From assembly GCF_014529535.1 (NCBI RefSeq), contig NW_023504014.1, forward strand, positions 186,001 through 250,000: 64,000 nucleotides of DNA. Direction: 5' to 3'. Each line of letters begins with the position of its first letter. Position 1 is the first letter of the stretch. This document shows, one piece after another, positions 22,370 through 33,521 of the stretch. The position numbers and the translations under genes are program-made. The notes beneath the pieces are model-generated. The model saw nothing but the letters and a program-made list of their open reading frames with translations. It ran no database searches and was not told the origin of the DNA. The DNA comes from Bradysia coprophila. Its lineage: Eukaryota > Arthropoda > Insecta > Diptera > Sciaridae.

Positions 22370-22575
22370 TCCATCTTCTTCTTCTTCTTCTTCTTCTTCT
22401 TTTGTCTTCTTCTTCTTCTTTTGTCTTCTTCTTCTTTTTTTGTTTTCTTCTTCTCTTGCATCCTTTTTCTTTTGCTCAAACTTTGTTGCCCTCCGCTCAA
22501 GTTCTGTTGCTCAAACTCTGTTCCACTTTCTTCTCTTTCCTTTTCCTTTCTTTTCTTTTCTTTTCTTTCGTCCGG
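22370..22575 (-). repeat. (GAA)n and (GAAAA)n tracts in the TRIM interior
   Basis: TTC runs at 22376-22445 and TTTTC runs at 22535-22570 (plus strand). In copy 2 (61880-62060) the same tracts differ in length, as expected of microsatellites. Confidence 0.9.
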
Positions 22576-23140
22576 TAAACTTTGCCAATGTCGATGCCGT
22601 AAATAACACTTGTTTCTTCCTCTTTCATTGCTCGCAATCCATTCTTTCGTCCATTTATAGTCCTGTCGTTCTTTACTTTCCAAATCATATTCCAAATCCT
22701 ATTCCGTTTTCAATCCATGTCAGCATACTTTCATTCTCGATTTTATTTTCATCTTCATCTTCTACTTTTCACTGCCCTATCCCCGATCTGGGCCCATAAC
22801 CTGTTAGAGGTTCCAGTTTGCGGTGAGGAATAAAAGCAGTGATACAAAAAGTGATGTTTATTCAATCGCTGATTCTAACAGAATAAACATAAAAAACTTT
22901 CTTTCCTCAAGTGCCAACTTGATTGATTTAACTCAATTAGAATTTATGAGAATGCTAAGTTCAATCTTCAACAATTTTAAATCAACTTTGGGTTATAGAT
23001 GTGAAATGTGTTTTTCTACTGGATAATTAGGATAATTACAGCTGTAAGTACCCGCCACCTTACTGAACCAATTGATTTCCCAGGCAGCTTTAACCTTTTA
23101 GACAATAGAGAGGAATTCTTTGAAAATGGACGTACCGAAA

Positions 23141-24014
23141 ACCCGTTTAAGATAGTGACATATTTTGTGTTGACAATTTTTGTGCCGGCACAAATTATTT
23201 GGGCTATCACAAAATTTTTTGAAATTCGTTCAGTTTTTCGTTGTAATACAAATATTTGAGCCATCACGAATATTTAGGCTGACCACAATTTTTTTAGTTC
23301 GGTTCAGTTATTCATCCAAGATCTCTACTCAATTACCAATTTAAATTTACAGAACCAAATTATAGACGGTCTTCAACAAATTGTATTAGGAAGGTGTTTG
23401 TCATAGAAAGATAAAAAAATTGGATATAACACTAAAAAAAGTTGAGATAATAATTTCAGAAAAGTACACAACATCAGAGATTATCATGATTATTTATGGT
23501 TCAAGTGCAGATTTGGCGGCTTTAGGCGACTTTCCTGTAAGTGACATGAAAGTCATCGGATTATTCACAAATCAACTTTCAAATTGAGTGAACACAGATT
23601 TTTCCGAACCCCCCCAAATAAGAAAGTTACAGAACTCGAAATACATGCACAACTAGAAAATTTTGTAAGAAAATGTTAGTCGACTTTCACGTGCACTAGA
23701 ACCATAAAGAATCATGAAAGTCGACTAACATTTTCTTACAAAATTTTCTAGTTGTGCATGTATTTCGAGTTCTGTAACTTTCTTATTTGGGGGGGTTCGG
23801 AAAAATCTGTGTTCACTCAATTTGAAAGTTGATTTGTGAATAATCCGATGACTTTCATGTCACTTACAGGAAAGTCGCCTAAAGCCGCCAAATCTGAACT
23901 AGAACCATAAATATTCATGATAATCTCTGATGTTATATCATTTCCTGAAATTATTTATAATTTGTGCCAGCTCAAAAATTGTCAACACAAAAATTGTCAC
24001 TATCTTAAACGGGG
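23141..24014. mobile_element. foldback element / long inverted repeat
   Basis: Inner arms 23470-23689 and 23714-23934 are complementary over 220 bp with a 24-nt loop; the innermost ~165 bp appear identical, including a run of seven C matched by seven G. Outer arms (about 23141-23207 and 23946-24014, sharing CCGTTTAAGATAGTGACA) are more diverged. The left side carries an extra ~260 bp (23208-23469) with no counterpart. No coding capacity. A transcript would form a long dsRNA. Target duplication was not recognised. Confidence 0.85.
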
Positions 24015-24197
24015 TGTACCGAAATCGGAATCGTATTTTTAAAAAAATCTTTGTTTGTCACAGAAGCAAATTTTTTTTTTTAAATTCCTCGTTAGTTGTC
24101 GTTCAGAAACCGAAATCATGCCCTTTTCTTATCGAATTTTCTCCAAGTATACGATCGCGTGGAGTCATTGGAAAGGAAATTGTATGTTCTTTCAACC

Positions 24198-24392
24198 TGT
24201 TACAGACGGCAAGCATATGACCAGTATTATTTTCGGGTCTATTACTTCCATCGATGTAAGTATTTTTGATCGGTTGATATCAAATCTTGTACTTCAATTT
24301 TTTTTAACACGCATTTAAATATATAAAGAACCACATTATCCAGAAGCTTGTCATTATTTTTGTCGTCGCTATCGATAACAGATGAATAGCCG
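24198..24392 (+). repeat. dispersed ~190-bp repeat (family C)
   Basis: CCTGTTACAGACGGCAAGC to CGATAACAGATGAATAGC; the closest relative is at 14133-14333. Confidence 0.85.
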
Positions 24393-25041
24393 TTCAACCT
24401 CGAATCTTAATTGTGTCAGTTAGGACAGATCATTTCCGATCGCACAGAAGTAATGTTTTGACATAGAGCTCTTCTATCTTGTGTCCACTGTTGGAAAGAA
24501 TGGAGAGAAGTGGGCTGATATGGGTACAAACAATTGTGAGCGTGAAATCAATTCCTAAGCAATGCAATAGGCAATAGGAAACCTTGGTTGACCTGTAGAG
24601 GCGTTACATTTTTTTTAAGTACTGCATTCTTTGCGCTCCAATTTCACATGAAATAACTTCACTCTGGTAAATATACATGAAATGTCATGGCAGTGAAGTC
24701 AGTTTATAATAAAATAGATCGTCAATTTAAGACGAATGTACTAGAAAAGTAATAGAATTGTACAAAAATCTATTACGTTTAAGCTTTAGTTTTTAAACAT
24801 CATTTCCCCATAGACTTTTAAGACTTTTGTTTTCACCTGCTGCTTCTTTTGATTAGAATTTGACCGAACTTTTAGTCTCTAATTGAACTTATTTAGAAAA
24901 GATAGGCATTGAATTACATATTGTTGCTTCATTTAAAGTACTAGATTTAGTGAACAAAGTCTGTGAAATTCTTAGCTAGTTATTAGTGAAACTACTTGTG
25001 TAGAAAATCTACCTTTTTTTAATGCAAGAATCCGAAACCTT
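24393..25041. other. intergenic, nothing recognised
   Basis: No gene or repeat supported. Confidence 0.4.
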
Positions 25042-25842
25042 GTCTTACTGGTAACGAGTAATTTCGCGCCGCGCGAGATTACACATATTATAGTGGAATT
25101 TCGCGCCCATACATTTTTCAATGGCTAACTTGATTTAGAGAATTTTTACGAGTACCTGACGATAAATTGGCGGTAGATTCAGTTGAGTATCAGGCACATA
25201 AATTTTGGTATCCCAACTGAGATACACGTATTTTGTACAAGGATACCGGTATCCCGACATAGAAAGTGTGGATTTTCCTTTTACAAAACGTTAGGATGCC
25301 GGTATCCCAACTGAGATACACGTATTATGTATCAAGGATACCGGTATCCCGACATAGAACGTGTGGATTTTCCTTTTACAAAACGTTAGGATACCGGTAT
25401 CCCAACTGAGATACACATATTTTGCATCAAGGATACCGGTATCCTTACTCAGAAAGTGTGTATTTTCCTTTTACAAAACGTTAGGATGCCGGTATCCCAA
25501 CTGAGATACACGTATTATGTATCAAGGATACCGGTATCCCGACATAGAACGTGTGGATTTTCCTTTTACAAAACGTTAGGATACCGGTATCCCAACTGAG
25601 ATACACATATTTTGCATCAAGGATACCGGTATCCTTACTCAGAAAAAGTGGATTTTCCTATTACAAAATGTTAGGATGCCTGCATCGCAACTGAGACGTT
25701 GCGAGATTCCTACCAGCAAGAAATTCCTTATGGGCGCAAAATTACACTAATAAAGTAGGAATTTCGCGTGGCGCGAGATTCCTACTTTAATAGTGTAATT
25801 TCGCGCCCATACGGCGCGAAATTACTACTAGCCGTCTTACTG
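25042..25842. mobile_element. Mutator-like non-autonomous element with 95-bp array
   Basis: The 783-bp core (25051-25833) is flanked by a perfect 9-bp duplication GTCTTACTG (25042-25050, 25834-25842). The ends are inverted repeats sharing AGTAATTTCGCGCCG, with further inverted copies of the CGCGCGAGATT and TTTCGCGCCCAT motifs inside. A 9-bp duplication is typical of Mutator-like elements. No transposase; the interior is mainly a tandem array. Confidence 0.8.
25207..25680 (+). repeat. 94-95 bp tandem repeat, five units in A/B alternation
   Basis: Units start at 25207, 25301, 25396, 25491 and 25586 (GGTATCCCAACTGAG). Each contains the palindrome GGATACCGGTATCC. Units 2 and 4 share the GACATAGAACGTG variant; units 3 and 5 share ACATATTTTGCATC and CTTACTCAG, so a ~190-bp dimer is repeated. 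Confidence 0.95.
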
Positions 25843-27121
25843 TACCGGTTTTAACAGAGATTGAAAATAGATTCGCTTTCTGGCGAGAGAGTTAAATAGG
25901 TTAAAAACCCGTTGTTAAACAAAACTCGAAAAGATTCAACATTCTCGTAGAATATTTTAATGATTTATAATAAATCGTTTCATTAGCTAGAGATATCCAC
26001 TACAATGTTATTAAAAGTCTGTCTAAAAAAAATTGCATGTAACTTTGTACATGGCTTAATGTCGGGTTGGAACAGCAAAAAATGGTTTCAAATTATAAAT
26101 TCTTTCATACGAAACGTTAATACATGTTACAACATTTACTTCCATGAAAATTACTGACAAAATATTCGTTGTGAATGTTCTGTTACATAAAAAAAAATTG
26201 CGACATTTTCCCATGAGAGAGTAGTCAGTCATGGGTGATTTTTTAACCTTTGCCGCACTGTGTAAAGAAAGATTTCCAAATTTCATCAACAAAAATTAGG
26301 TTTCAAATCTTTGAACTTATGCATTTTCAAATATTGCAAAGAGGCAATACTGACTGTACGGTGTTCGTGATAAAGAGTGTAATGAAACTGAAATTTAAAA
26401 TATTTTAGGTAGCGAAGCATTTTGTCTTTAGTTTATTTACGCACTCAACGAAACAAGTTCGTTTTGGTATAAATCCAACATTAGAATAACAAGAAATATA
26501 ATTTTTCTTGTAATTTAGCGGCATTGATTAGAGTTCGAAGATGAGCGAATTGGACGTGTAGTGATAAGAACGAATGTGTAATTTTAGTGGAGGTTTTCAA
26601 GGTTCTTTGGAATATCCAGCGAAGTATTGACTTTAATGTTTGGATGATACTGATCAGGAAAAAATTGAAAATCGGTTCACTGAAGCCTGAGCCATAGAGA
26701 TCGCTAGTCGTGCATGGAATGATAAAAATCGCTGGAAGAATTTTAAATTTTGTAGCGATAGATTTCTTTCAAAAAGTTTTTTTTCGTTAATATACTCGTT
26801 AACTCGTATCAGTTCTTGCTATAGAAATAAAGACGAAATCCATGTCGTGAAACTTTCTTAAATTTTACTTCAGGCCAAGCACGAGAATTTGATTTTTTAA
26901 TTCCATTATTCATTTTGCTGAGCATAAGTGACAAATATCCCATTAATTTTCTGCAAAAATTTTATCACATCACCAAGTATATCTTTAAGTTCAAGCTGAG
27001 AAAGAGCTACTGTTATCATCTCTTTCAAAGAAAAAACGTCCTCAACACATTTTGTTTTCTTTTTCTCAGCACCTTCCAGAAAAGTGCACTGAACCATGGT
27101 TCCGTTCATGTTCATAGTAGA
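25843..27121. other. intergenic with one weak minus-strand frame
   Basis: A 103-codon frame (27217..26906, minus) reads plausibly in its middle (FSLKEMITVALSQLELKD), but its first third lies in a duplicated segment (27122-27248). No family is recognised and it may be a relic. Nothing else is supported. Confidence 0.25.
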
Positions 27122-27248
27122 AACCCATAGTGGGACGCTTGACCACTGTTTCGATCTGAGAGAAAATTCAATACGTCTTTCGATGTTTTGCATTAAAATG
27201 CAGTTCAAAAATACCATTTCTCATCGGGCCACGGCGACAGTGGTACTT
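27122..27248 (+). repeat. direct repeat E, left copy
   Basis: About 125 bp, roughly 90% similar by eye to 29858-29985 (GGACGCTTGACCACTGTTTC shared). The retrotransposon at 27395 lies between the two. Confidence 0.8.
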
Positions 27249-27395
27249 GTTGCTCGAGGAACACTATTAATTTGCACACGAACAAGTATGGCGAATCTTA
27301 ATCGAAATGAAATTCCAATTCTTCACTTTCTTGCAGACTCGTGGCGGTCTTGTGGTTGAGCCACCACAAAGGCTAAACAAAGTTTTGTGTCTCAA

Positions 27396-29504
27396 ATCTT
27401 AAAAGATTTAACTTCTTTTACTTGTGGTGATTCTGCGAACCGTTTGTTGAGGGCGACAGCTTCATTGATTGATGTTGTTAAGTATGGTAAGGTTCAGAGG
27501 GATATAACTAAGGTGTTTTTTGGAGCTTCGTTGACCGCGCTTATGAAAGGCGAGGACGATGTGAGACCTATAGCGGTTGGAATCGTTTGGAGGCGTTTGA
27601 CAGGTAAAGTTGCGTGTTTTAATGTTAGAGATAGTTTAGTTGAAAAATTGAAGCCTTTTCAGTTTGGGTTTGGTGTAAAAGGGGGTGCTGAGGCTCTGGT
27701 TCATGCAGTACGTAGTTTCTGTACAGCTGAACATGAAGAACCTATGGCGTTGGTTAAGTTTGATTTTGGGAATGCTTTTAATATGTTGTTTAGGAAGTTT
27801 ATGTTAGGTGAAGTTAGGGATGTGTGCCCAGAATTGCTTCCTTTGTTGCAGCAGGCTTATAGTCATTTCTCTAATCTCTATTATCTTGATGAGGTCTTGC
27901 TGTCAAGAAGAGGATACCAACAAGGTGATCCAATGGGTCCCCCTGGTTTTTGTATTGGTATTATGAGAATGACGCACTCTCTTTCTTCTAGGCTTAATGG
28001 TTGGTATTTAGATGACGGAACGATTGCTGATAAATTATCAGTGATACTTGCCGATATTAGGAGAGTTTTAGATTTTTGTGTTTTGTCTGGTTTACCGCTG
28101 AATACAAAGAAATGTGAGGTTTTTTTTGTTAATGCTTCGAGTGAAGACGAAGCTAGGATGTATGCTGATATATCAGCATTGTTGCCAGGTATCAGGAGAG
28201 TTGATGAGTCTTTTCTTGAGATATTAGGGTCTCCGATTTTTGAGTCAGGTTTAGAGAGGGTTTTTTCTTCCAAGGTTGAATCGTTGAGAATAATGTGCGA
28301 CCGTTTGAAATTAATGGATGTTCATCCGGCTTTGTGCATTTTTAGGAAGTCTTTAGGGAGCTGTAGGTTTAGTTATTTGTTGCGTACTTGCAGGACTTTT
28401 TCGCTGCGCGATCGTTTGAAAAGTGTTGACGAGATTTTCCGTTCTACGCTTGAGGCGATTACGAATGTTAGGTTGTCAGATTTTGCTTGGGATCAAGCTT
28501 CTCTTCCTTTAGTTTTTGGTGGATTGGGGATTCGGAAAGTTGAAGACTTGGCAATGCCTGCCTATCTGTCATCTGTGTATTCATCATCTGATTTGTCGAA
28601 TGAAATTTTGAGTAAATTTAATTTGCGAATAATTGATGATGACATTTCAAGCATAGTAGATACCATTCCTAATGATTTTATTCCAGATAATGATGAAATG
28701 AGAAAGGTGCAACGAAACTGGGACCTACCGGTGATTAGGAGCAGTTTTAGCGAGATGTTAGATTCTAGTGAACCTGTTACTCGTGCTAGACTACTTGCGT
28801 CATCTACAAAAGAATCTTCAAAGTGGCTGCAGGTTGTCCCATCGAGTCAACTAGGTTTACTATTAGATAACAATGCAGCGAGAATTGCTGTTGGTCTTCG
28901 TTTAGGATCCCAGTTGTGTGAAGAGTACAAGTGTAATTGTGGTGCTGTGGTTAAGAAGGACGGTTTGCATGGTTTATCGTGCAAATTAAAGATAGGGATT
29001 ATTGCTAAACACGATTCTGTCAATAATGTTTTTGGTCATGCATTTTCCTCTGCAGGATTTCCCAATATTTTGCAACCACCTGGTATTTCTAGAGACGACG
29101 GTAAAAGACCTGATGGTATGACAGTAGTTCCGTGGAGTCATGGAAAATCACTTTTATGGGATGTAACAATACGTGATACTTTGGCTCCTTCATACATCAG
29201 TGAATCCTCTAAGAAAGCAGGGTCTATTGCAGATAAAGCGGAGAGATTTAAGCATAATCATTATATACGTCTTAAAGAAAACTATTTATTTACCCCCCTT
29301 GCCTTTGAATCATTAGGTTGCATGGGTCCAGAAACAAGGAAATTTATTGACAAGTTGGGATCGTTGATGAAGAGAGCATCAGGGGAGCCACGTTCCAAAG
29401 ATTATCTGTTGCAGAAAATTTCTATTGCTATACAAAGAGGCAATGCGGCATGTATTCTTGGAACTTTAGGAAGTAATAGAGCGGATGATTTTTATTTATT
29501 GTAA
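27396..29504 (+). CDS. reverse transcriptase / restriction-like endonuclease, N-terminally truncated
   Basis: About 702 codons of the element's polyprotein; the native start is lost, and codons before 27396 belong to the target duplication. Numbering from an in-frame GTG at 27387, RT motifs are the palm-A aspartate in VKFDFGNAF (D126), QQGDP (178-182) and the catalytic YLDD (207-210), where L replaces the usual A. The C-terminus has a CCHC knuckle C516-x-C518-x9-H528-x3-C532, then R574-P575-D576 and W591-D592-V, the spacing known for PD-(D/E)xK endonucleases of the R2 superclade, with a lysine-rich segment after. The protein would nick DNA and prime cDNA from the nick. No N-terminal zinc fingers remain. 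Clade assignment within REL-endonuclease elements is inference. Confidence 0.85.
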   Translation: MLKDLTSFTCGDSANRLLRATASLIDVVKYGKVQRDITKVFFGASLTALMKGEDDVRPIAVGIVWRRLTGKVACFNVRDSLVEKLKPFQFGFGVKGGAEALVHAVRSFCTAEHEEPMALVKFDFGNAFNMLFRKFMLGEVRDVCPELLPLLQQAYSHFSNLYYLDEVLLSRRGYQQGDPMGPPGFCIGIMRMTHSLSSRLNGWYLDDGTIADKLSVILADIRRVLDFCVLSGLPLNTKKCEVFFVNASSEDEARMYADISALLPGIRRVDESFLEILGSPIFESGLERVFSSKVESLRIMCDRLKLMDVHPALCIFRKSLGSCRFSYLLRTCRTFSLRDRLKSVDEIFRSTLEAITNVRLSDFAWDQASLPLVFGGLGIRKVEDLAMPAYLSSVYSSSDLSNEILSKFNLRIIDDDISSIVDTIPNDFIPDNDEMRKVQRNWDLPVIRSSFSEMLDSSEPVTRARLLASSTKESSKWLQVVPSSQLGLLLDNNAARIAVGLRLGSQLCEEYKCNCGAVVKKDGLHGLSCKLKIGIIAKHDSVNNVFGHAFSSAGFPNILQPPGISRDDGKRPDGMTVVPWSHGKSLLWDVTIRDTLAPSYISESSKKAGSIADKAERFKHNHYIRLKENYLFTPLAFESLGCMGPETRKFIDKLGSLMKRASGEPRSKDYLLQKISIAIQRGNAACILGTLGSNRADDFYLL

Positions 29505-29518
29505 TATTTGTTGATTGA

Positions 29519-29570
29519 AAAGATCGTTTTTTTTTATTGACTGCGCCGTATGCGAGCAGTCTTTTTTTTC
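29519..29570 (+). promoter_or_regulatory. conserved 3' UTR hairpin of the retrotransposon
   Basis: AAAAGATCG...T-run, then stem GACTGC/GCAGTC with an 11-nt loop, then a second T-run and CGC. The copy at 5779-5831 has the same layout with stem GGCTGC/GCAGCC. The change of an A-T pair to G-C keeps the stem. Confidence 0.65.
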
Positions 29571-29857
29571 GCTTTGAATAAATAAATAAATGTAAAAAAA
29601 AAAAAAAAATTTGTGTCTCATATGATGTGAAACTTAAGAAAGTTTTTTCAAACTTTCATAAGAAGTACAAGACGACGGTGGTTTGATTCTTCTATAGATA
29701 CTATCGAATAGATACGAAGTGCAATATATCTACATTTGTTGAATGTGTTAAGCCAAAAATGAACCAATCATCATTATATAGGTTAACGTCGAATGCTAAG
29801 CATTCACTACATCAAGAACGAATCCGTGCCATGAGACAGGCATGATGTCGAACAAAT

Positions 29858-29985
29858 GGTAGGACGCTTGACCACTGTTTCGATCTGAGAAAAAATTCCA
29901 ATACGTCTTTCGACGTTTTACATTAAAATGCAGTTCAAAAATACCATTTCTCATCAGGCGATGTCGACAGTAGTACTTGACAGAA
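29858..29985 (+). repeat. direct repeat E, right copy
   Basis: Partner of 27122-27248. Confidence 0.8.
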
Positions 29986-30989
29986 TGTCCTAGAAACACT
30001 CATACTCTTTTTAGAATCATTAAATAGATGAATTTTACTGAAAATTCTTCGTAGAAATGTTTTTTTGTTGTTGAGAAATTCATGGTTTCATTTGATCTTT
30101 TTAATACCGAAAATACTGGTATTGATGTATCTATTACCACATTGAGAAAACATTATGGTATTGCATTCCATATTCGGCTTGAATACCTTCATTTTGAAAC
30201 CAATTTCGACTTTCTACGATGTGTGACTGCGGAGATATACACTAGGGCTTGTTCTAGCCTTGCTATCGTTCGATAGTTGTAGAACAAATGTTTTTCCAAT
30301 CGGTTAATGCAACAATTTGGCATAGGTTTCAAACCGTGGTCTTAAAGAGGTTAAGAAATATGATCTTTTCATTACTTGCAACATTTTCTGAATATATCGC
30401 AGAATCTGCAATGTATTCAAACCACAGAAATACGTGGCTACGGTTTACACATCCCTCGAGTATGAAACGCGAATGTTTCACGCGTCAGCACAATTCTCTC
30501 GCATGATTCTTCAAACAAAGGAATAAGGCGGTATTTTGACAGCGTCAAAACGAAGTTTCTTTGCTAGAGATGTTATTGGTCTGCAGTATTATACATATTT
30601 CATTTTACTCATTGCAGTAGTCACTGCGGTCTTATTTTAGTCTATTACTTCTTTTGATTTAAGAATTTTGAATTTTGATTGAAATATAAATCTTTTACTT
30701 CAATGGTTTTAACATTAATTTGTCTGTATAAAATACTGTATTTGGCAGAGCTCTTCGTTAATTTTGTCGTCTTTATCAATAACAGATGACAGAACCATAA
30801 AAATCGGTTACTTTGTCAGATATAGACTTAGGTGATTTATTTGAGTTTGAGGTTTGAGTAGTTGGTGAAAACAGTAAAACAATAAAAAATTTCTTTAAAA
30901 TTTCATCTACTTTTTTTCTTGTATATTTACATTGGATGTTATTCCGTTCAATAAATTAAGTTTCGTTTATCTAAACAACAAACATTGAC
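29986..30989. other. intergenic; weak family C trace at 30590-30790
   Basis: TATCAATAACAGATGACAG at about 30774 and TCTATTACTTC at about 30640 resemble family C but are diverged. The last ~120 bp are the 3' flank of cuticle gene 3, conserved next to genes 4-6. Confidence 0.4.
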
Positions 30990-31874
30990 CTAGTAATGGT
31001 AGTTGGATGAGTGATCGTTGTATGAGACATGAGCGGCATCATGGCTGTATTCAGCGATTTTAGCTACTGGAGCGGCGTAGTGGGCAACTGGAGCAACTAC
31101 TTTAGCTACAACTGGAGCGGTGTAGTGAGCAACTGGAGCTTGATGATGGTAGACTTGTTGAGGTTCAGCGTGGTAGACTTGTGGGGCAGCAACGTATTTG
31201 TGTACTGGTGCAACGACTTTGTGTACTGGGGCGGCTACGACTTTGTGGTCGGTTGGGTCACGTCGGACAACTGCGTTGAATCCGTTGTGGTCATCGGCGG
31301 TGTATTCGACAACACGGTGATGACCATCAGCATCGTAGAGGCTGTAAGATCCATGGACAACATCTCCGTCACGGCTTTCCTGTTGTTGCTTGATGTCACC
31401 GGTTTGGGTGTCATGGACGGAGTAGCTGAAATCGTATTTTGGTGGAGCTTCATGTTCAACTTCAACATGTTTGTAGACTGGGGCAGCAACAGTCTTGACA
31501 ACTGGGGCAGCATGGTAGACTATTTTGGAATTTTTGGACATTAGAGAAGGGCTTTAGAGACATTTTTCGTCTATAATGTTCTACCTGGGGAAGATTTGAC
31601 TACAGCTGGAGCAGCATAGTGTACTGGAGCTGCGTGGTAGACTGGGGCAGCTTCGTAGTTATGGCCACCATGGGAATAGTGATGTTGGGCACTAGCTACG
31701 GCCACGAAGGCGAGCACAGCGATGAACTGAACGACAAGAACAAGAACATTTTAGTAAAATTATTTCAAAGCACACAGGTCACACGAAAATTTGTTTTCAA
31801 TTAAACATTTCAATGATCACTGAACTGAATGGTATGGTAATCCAAATAATCCTTTGCCTTACTTTGAATGCCAT
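30990..31874 (-). CDS. RR-2 cuticular protein 3, complete
   Basis: Secreted chitin-binding cuticle protein, 227 residues. Minus-strand exons: 31874..31863 (MAFK), 31726..31585 and 31519..30990; introns 136 and 65 bp. Signal peptide [17 protein letters not shown], then AQHHYSHGGHNYE and [19 protein letters not shown]. The R&R domain is [20 protein letters not shown] ... [16 protein letters not shown]. The tail consists of [20 protein letters not shown] and VAHYAAPV units ending NYHY. The second intron lies before, not inside, the R&R domain, unlike genes 1 and 2. This copy uniquely has an extra VVKTVAAP unit before YKHVEVEHE, and its second acceptor is AATAG where the paralogs have AACAG. The open frame running into the intron (apparent start MSKNSK) is not the true start. 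Confidence 0.92.
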
Positions 31875-31945
31875 GGCGAATTAAGAAGTTGTTTCTCGTT
31901 AAACTGTACGATGCGAACTACGATTTTTGAGAATATCTTCAACGG

Positions 31946-31953
31946 TTTATATA
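31946..31953 (-). promoter_or_regulatory. TATA box of cuticle gene 3
   Basis: TATATAAA on the minus strand, 72 bp upstream of the ATG; conserved in genes 4-6. Confidence 0.7.
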
Positions 31954-33521
31954 CGCAAAAATCGTCGATCATATTCATCTCGAAAATTGCCTGGTGGTAT
32001 TCGCGAATTGTTATTCTTATTATTATTATTAAAGTTTTTTTTTTTCGTTAAGACGGCACACCTCATACATTTCAACGTACCCTAAGGCATTTCATCTTGC
32101 ATTTACACACAAAGCCATACACACACACACACACAGTCAACTTGAAACTTTTGCCAAAAATTGATCGACCTGGCACATTTACTTTTCACCTCGTCTGACA
32201 ACATCAATAATAATTCAATGGATATTGATCATTCGCATTGCATGAGGTGTTGTGTGTAGGTCTTCGCGGTGTAAGAAAAAAACAAACGGCCGCATACATT
32301 TTGGATCATGGTATTGAGTTCGGTTCTTCAGTACTCTTCAACATATATACATTTAGTATGCGATTGGTATGTATAAATACATCGTATAATTGAAATGAAA
32401 GAGAATTTTTCGGCGGGCTATCGATTTAAGTTACGTGAATCTGGCAACAAGGTCGCAGCGAACCACTCTGATCGAATGGTATACGGTCGTGTAGATCTCT
32501 GACATAATCCGTAAGAACACATGGCAATTAAAGTACCTATAGGAGCGCGATATATACGTATATATACGATATACGTACAAAGTGTATGTAAAATGTGGTA
32601 TGCCTAAAACGACTCGAATTACCGCCAAGAAAATGTTTTGAGAGTAAAAAGTAAGTCAATAAACCAGTTACAAGCTTGATATACATTTAAAATGTAAGTT
32701 AGTTGATCGGAGTATATGACCATATGCATGTTACAAAGAAGGTTTAGTAATAAATGCGGTAACAAGTGATAGTGAAATTTAATTTCTTGCATATTTCTTG
32801 TAGATCGACAGACATTTATATGGTATGGAACCGTTTCGTACCGTATTGAATAATATTATCTACACTGTAGCTAATAACTGGAGCATTTTTTTTCTTCTTT
32901 CCAATTTTTGTTGGGATTTATTAAGATGTTGTTTTGATATTATTATTAAGTGGTTATCATGTAAAGTCAATTAATATTTTTGTAAAAGCTAATAAAGCTG
33001 GTTTTCTCATACATATACGCGTAATTATTCGCAACAAGCTCTTTGGTAGAATTAATTTTTTTATTTTTTTTTGCAAATTTTTACTCTCGTTTTCAGTTTA
33101 TTACAAAAAATTCTTTTTCTGAAATGATTTTGAATTTGATATGATAATTTATTACGATTTGCAAACGAACAAGCTATCAGATTTAATTGGAATAAAATTG
33201 AAATTTGTGATTCTCAAATGAAGTGCTTTTGGTTAAACGTTTCATTTTATTTTCTAGTGCTACTGTTGCGACATTAATACCATATCTTAACCCAAACGCG
33301 GTACTTGGTCGATTGCATTTCACAAAGTCCATTGCACTTTGTAGTTATTAATAGATTATTATAACGGTGGATTTCCTTTCATTGCTGTTACATCGGCAAC
33401 GTTGTACAGTGCTACAGAAGTCTAACCATTTTTTCTTTGGGTGAAGGAATAGCTCCTTTTTGAATGTTTGGAGGGATTCTTTTGAAACGTAGCCTGAAAA
33501 CGCATTTTCCAATGGATTTTT
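31954..33521. other. intergenic, with (CA)n microsatellite
   Basis: (AC)n at about 32121-32136 and a TATACG-rich tract at about 32549-32579. No gene is supported. Confidence 0.45.

Larger units (their letters stand above)
20089..22978 (-). mobile_element. copia-type TRIM (miniature LTR retrotransposon), copy 1
   Basis: Read on the minus strand: 5' LTR 22973..22802, primer-binding site GGTTATGGGCCCAG (22801..22788), interior, polypurine tract GGGAATGAGAAGAAG just before the 3' LTR (22046..20094). LTRs start TGTTGAAGAT and end CTCTAACA. ATTTT is duplicated at 20089-20093 and 22974-22978. The primer site matches the anticodon arm of initiator tRNA-Met, the priming mode known from Drosophila copia. 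The interior is only 755 bp (22047-22801), rich in GAA/GAAAA, and encodes no protease, integrase or reverse transcriptase. The 3' LTR is split by the element at 20186-21966. Confidence 0.9.
27384..29620 (+). mobile_element. non-LTR retrotransposon with restriction-like endonuclease, 5'-truncated
   Basis: The insert 27395-29609 is flanked by an exact 11-bp duplication TTTGTGTCTCA (27384-27394, 29610-29620). It carries one long open frame, a 3' UTR with a hairpin (29539-29544 paired with 29556-29561), AATAAATAAATAAA and a poly(A) of about 16. The truncated start, poly(A) and duplication show target-primed insertion. The uninterrupted frame points to a young copy. The second copy at 5217-5852 has a different target sequence, so no strict site specificity is seen. 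Confidence 0.92.

Noticed and set aside
22175..22799. Overlapping frames rich in Phe/Ser/Leu or Lys/Glu/Arg, also at 61648-62103
   Set aside because: Translations of GAA/TTC microsatellites within the TRIM; no domain and no start context.
27387..27395. GTG at 27387 as translation start of the retrotransposon protein
   Set aside because: It lies in the target-site duplication, outside the element; the native N-terminus is lost by truncation.
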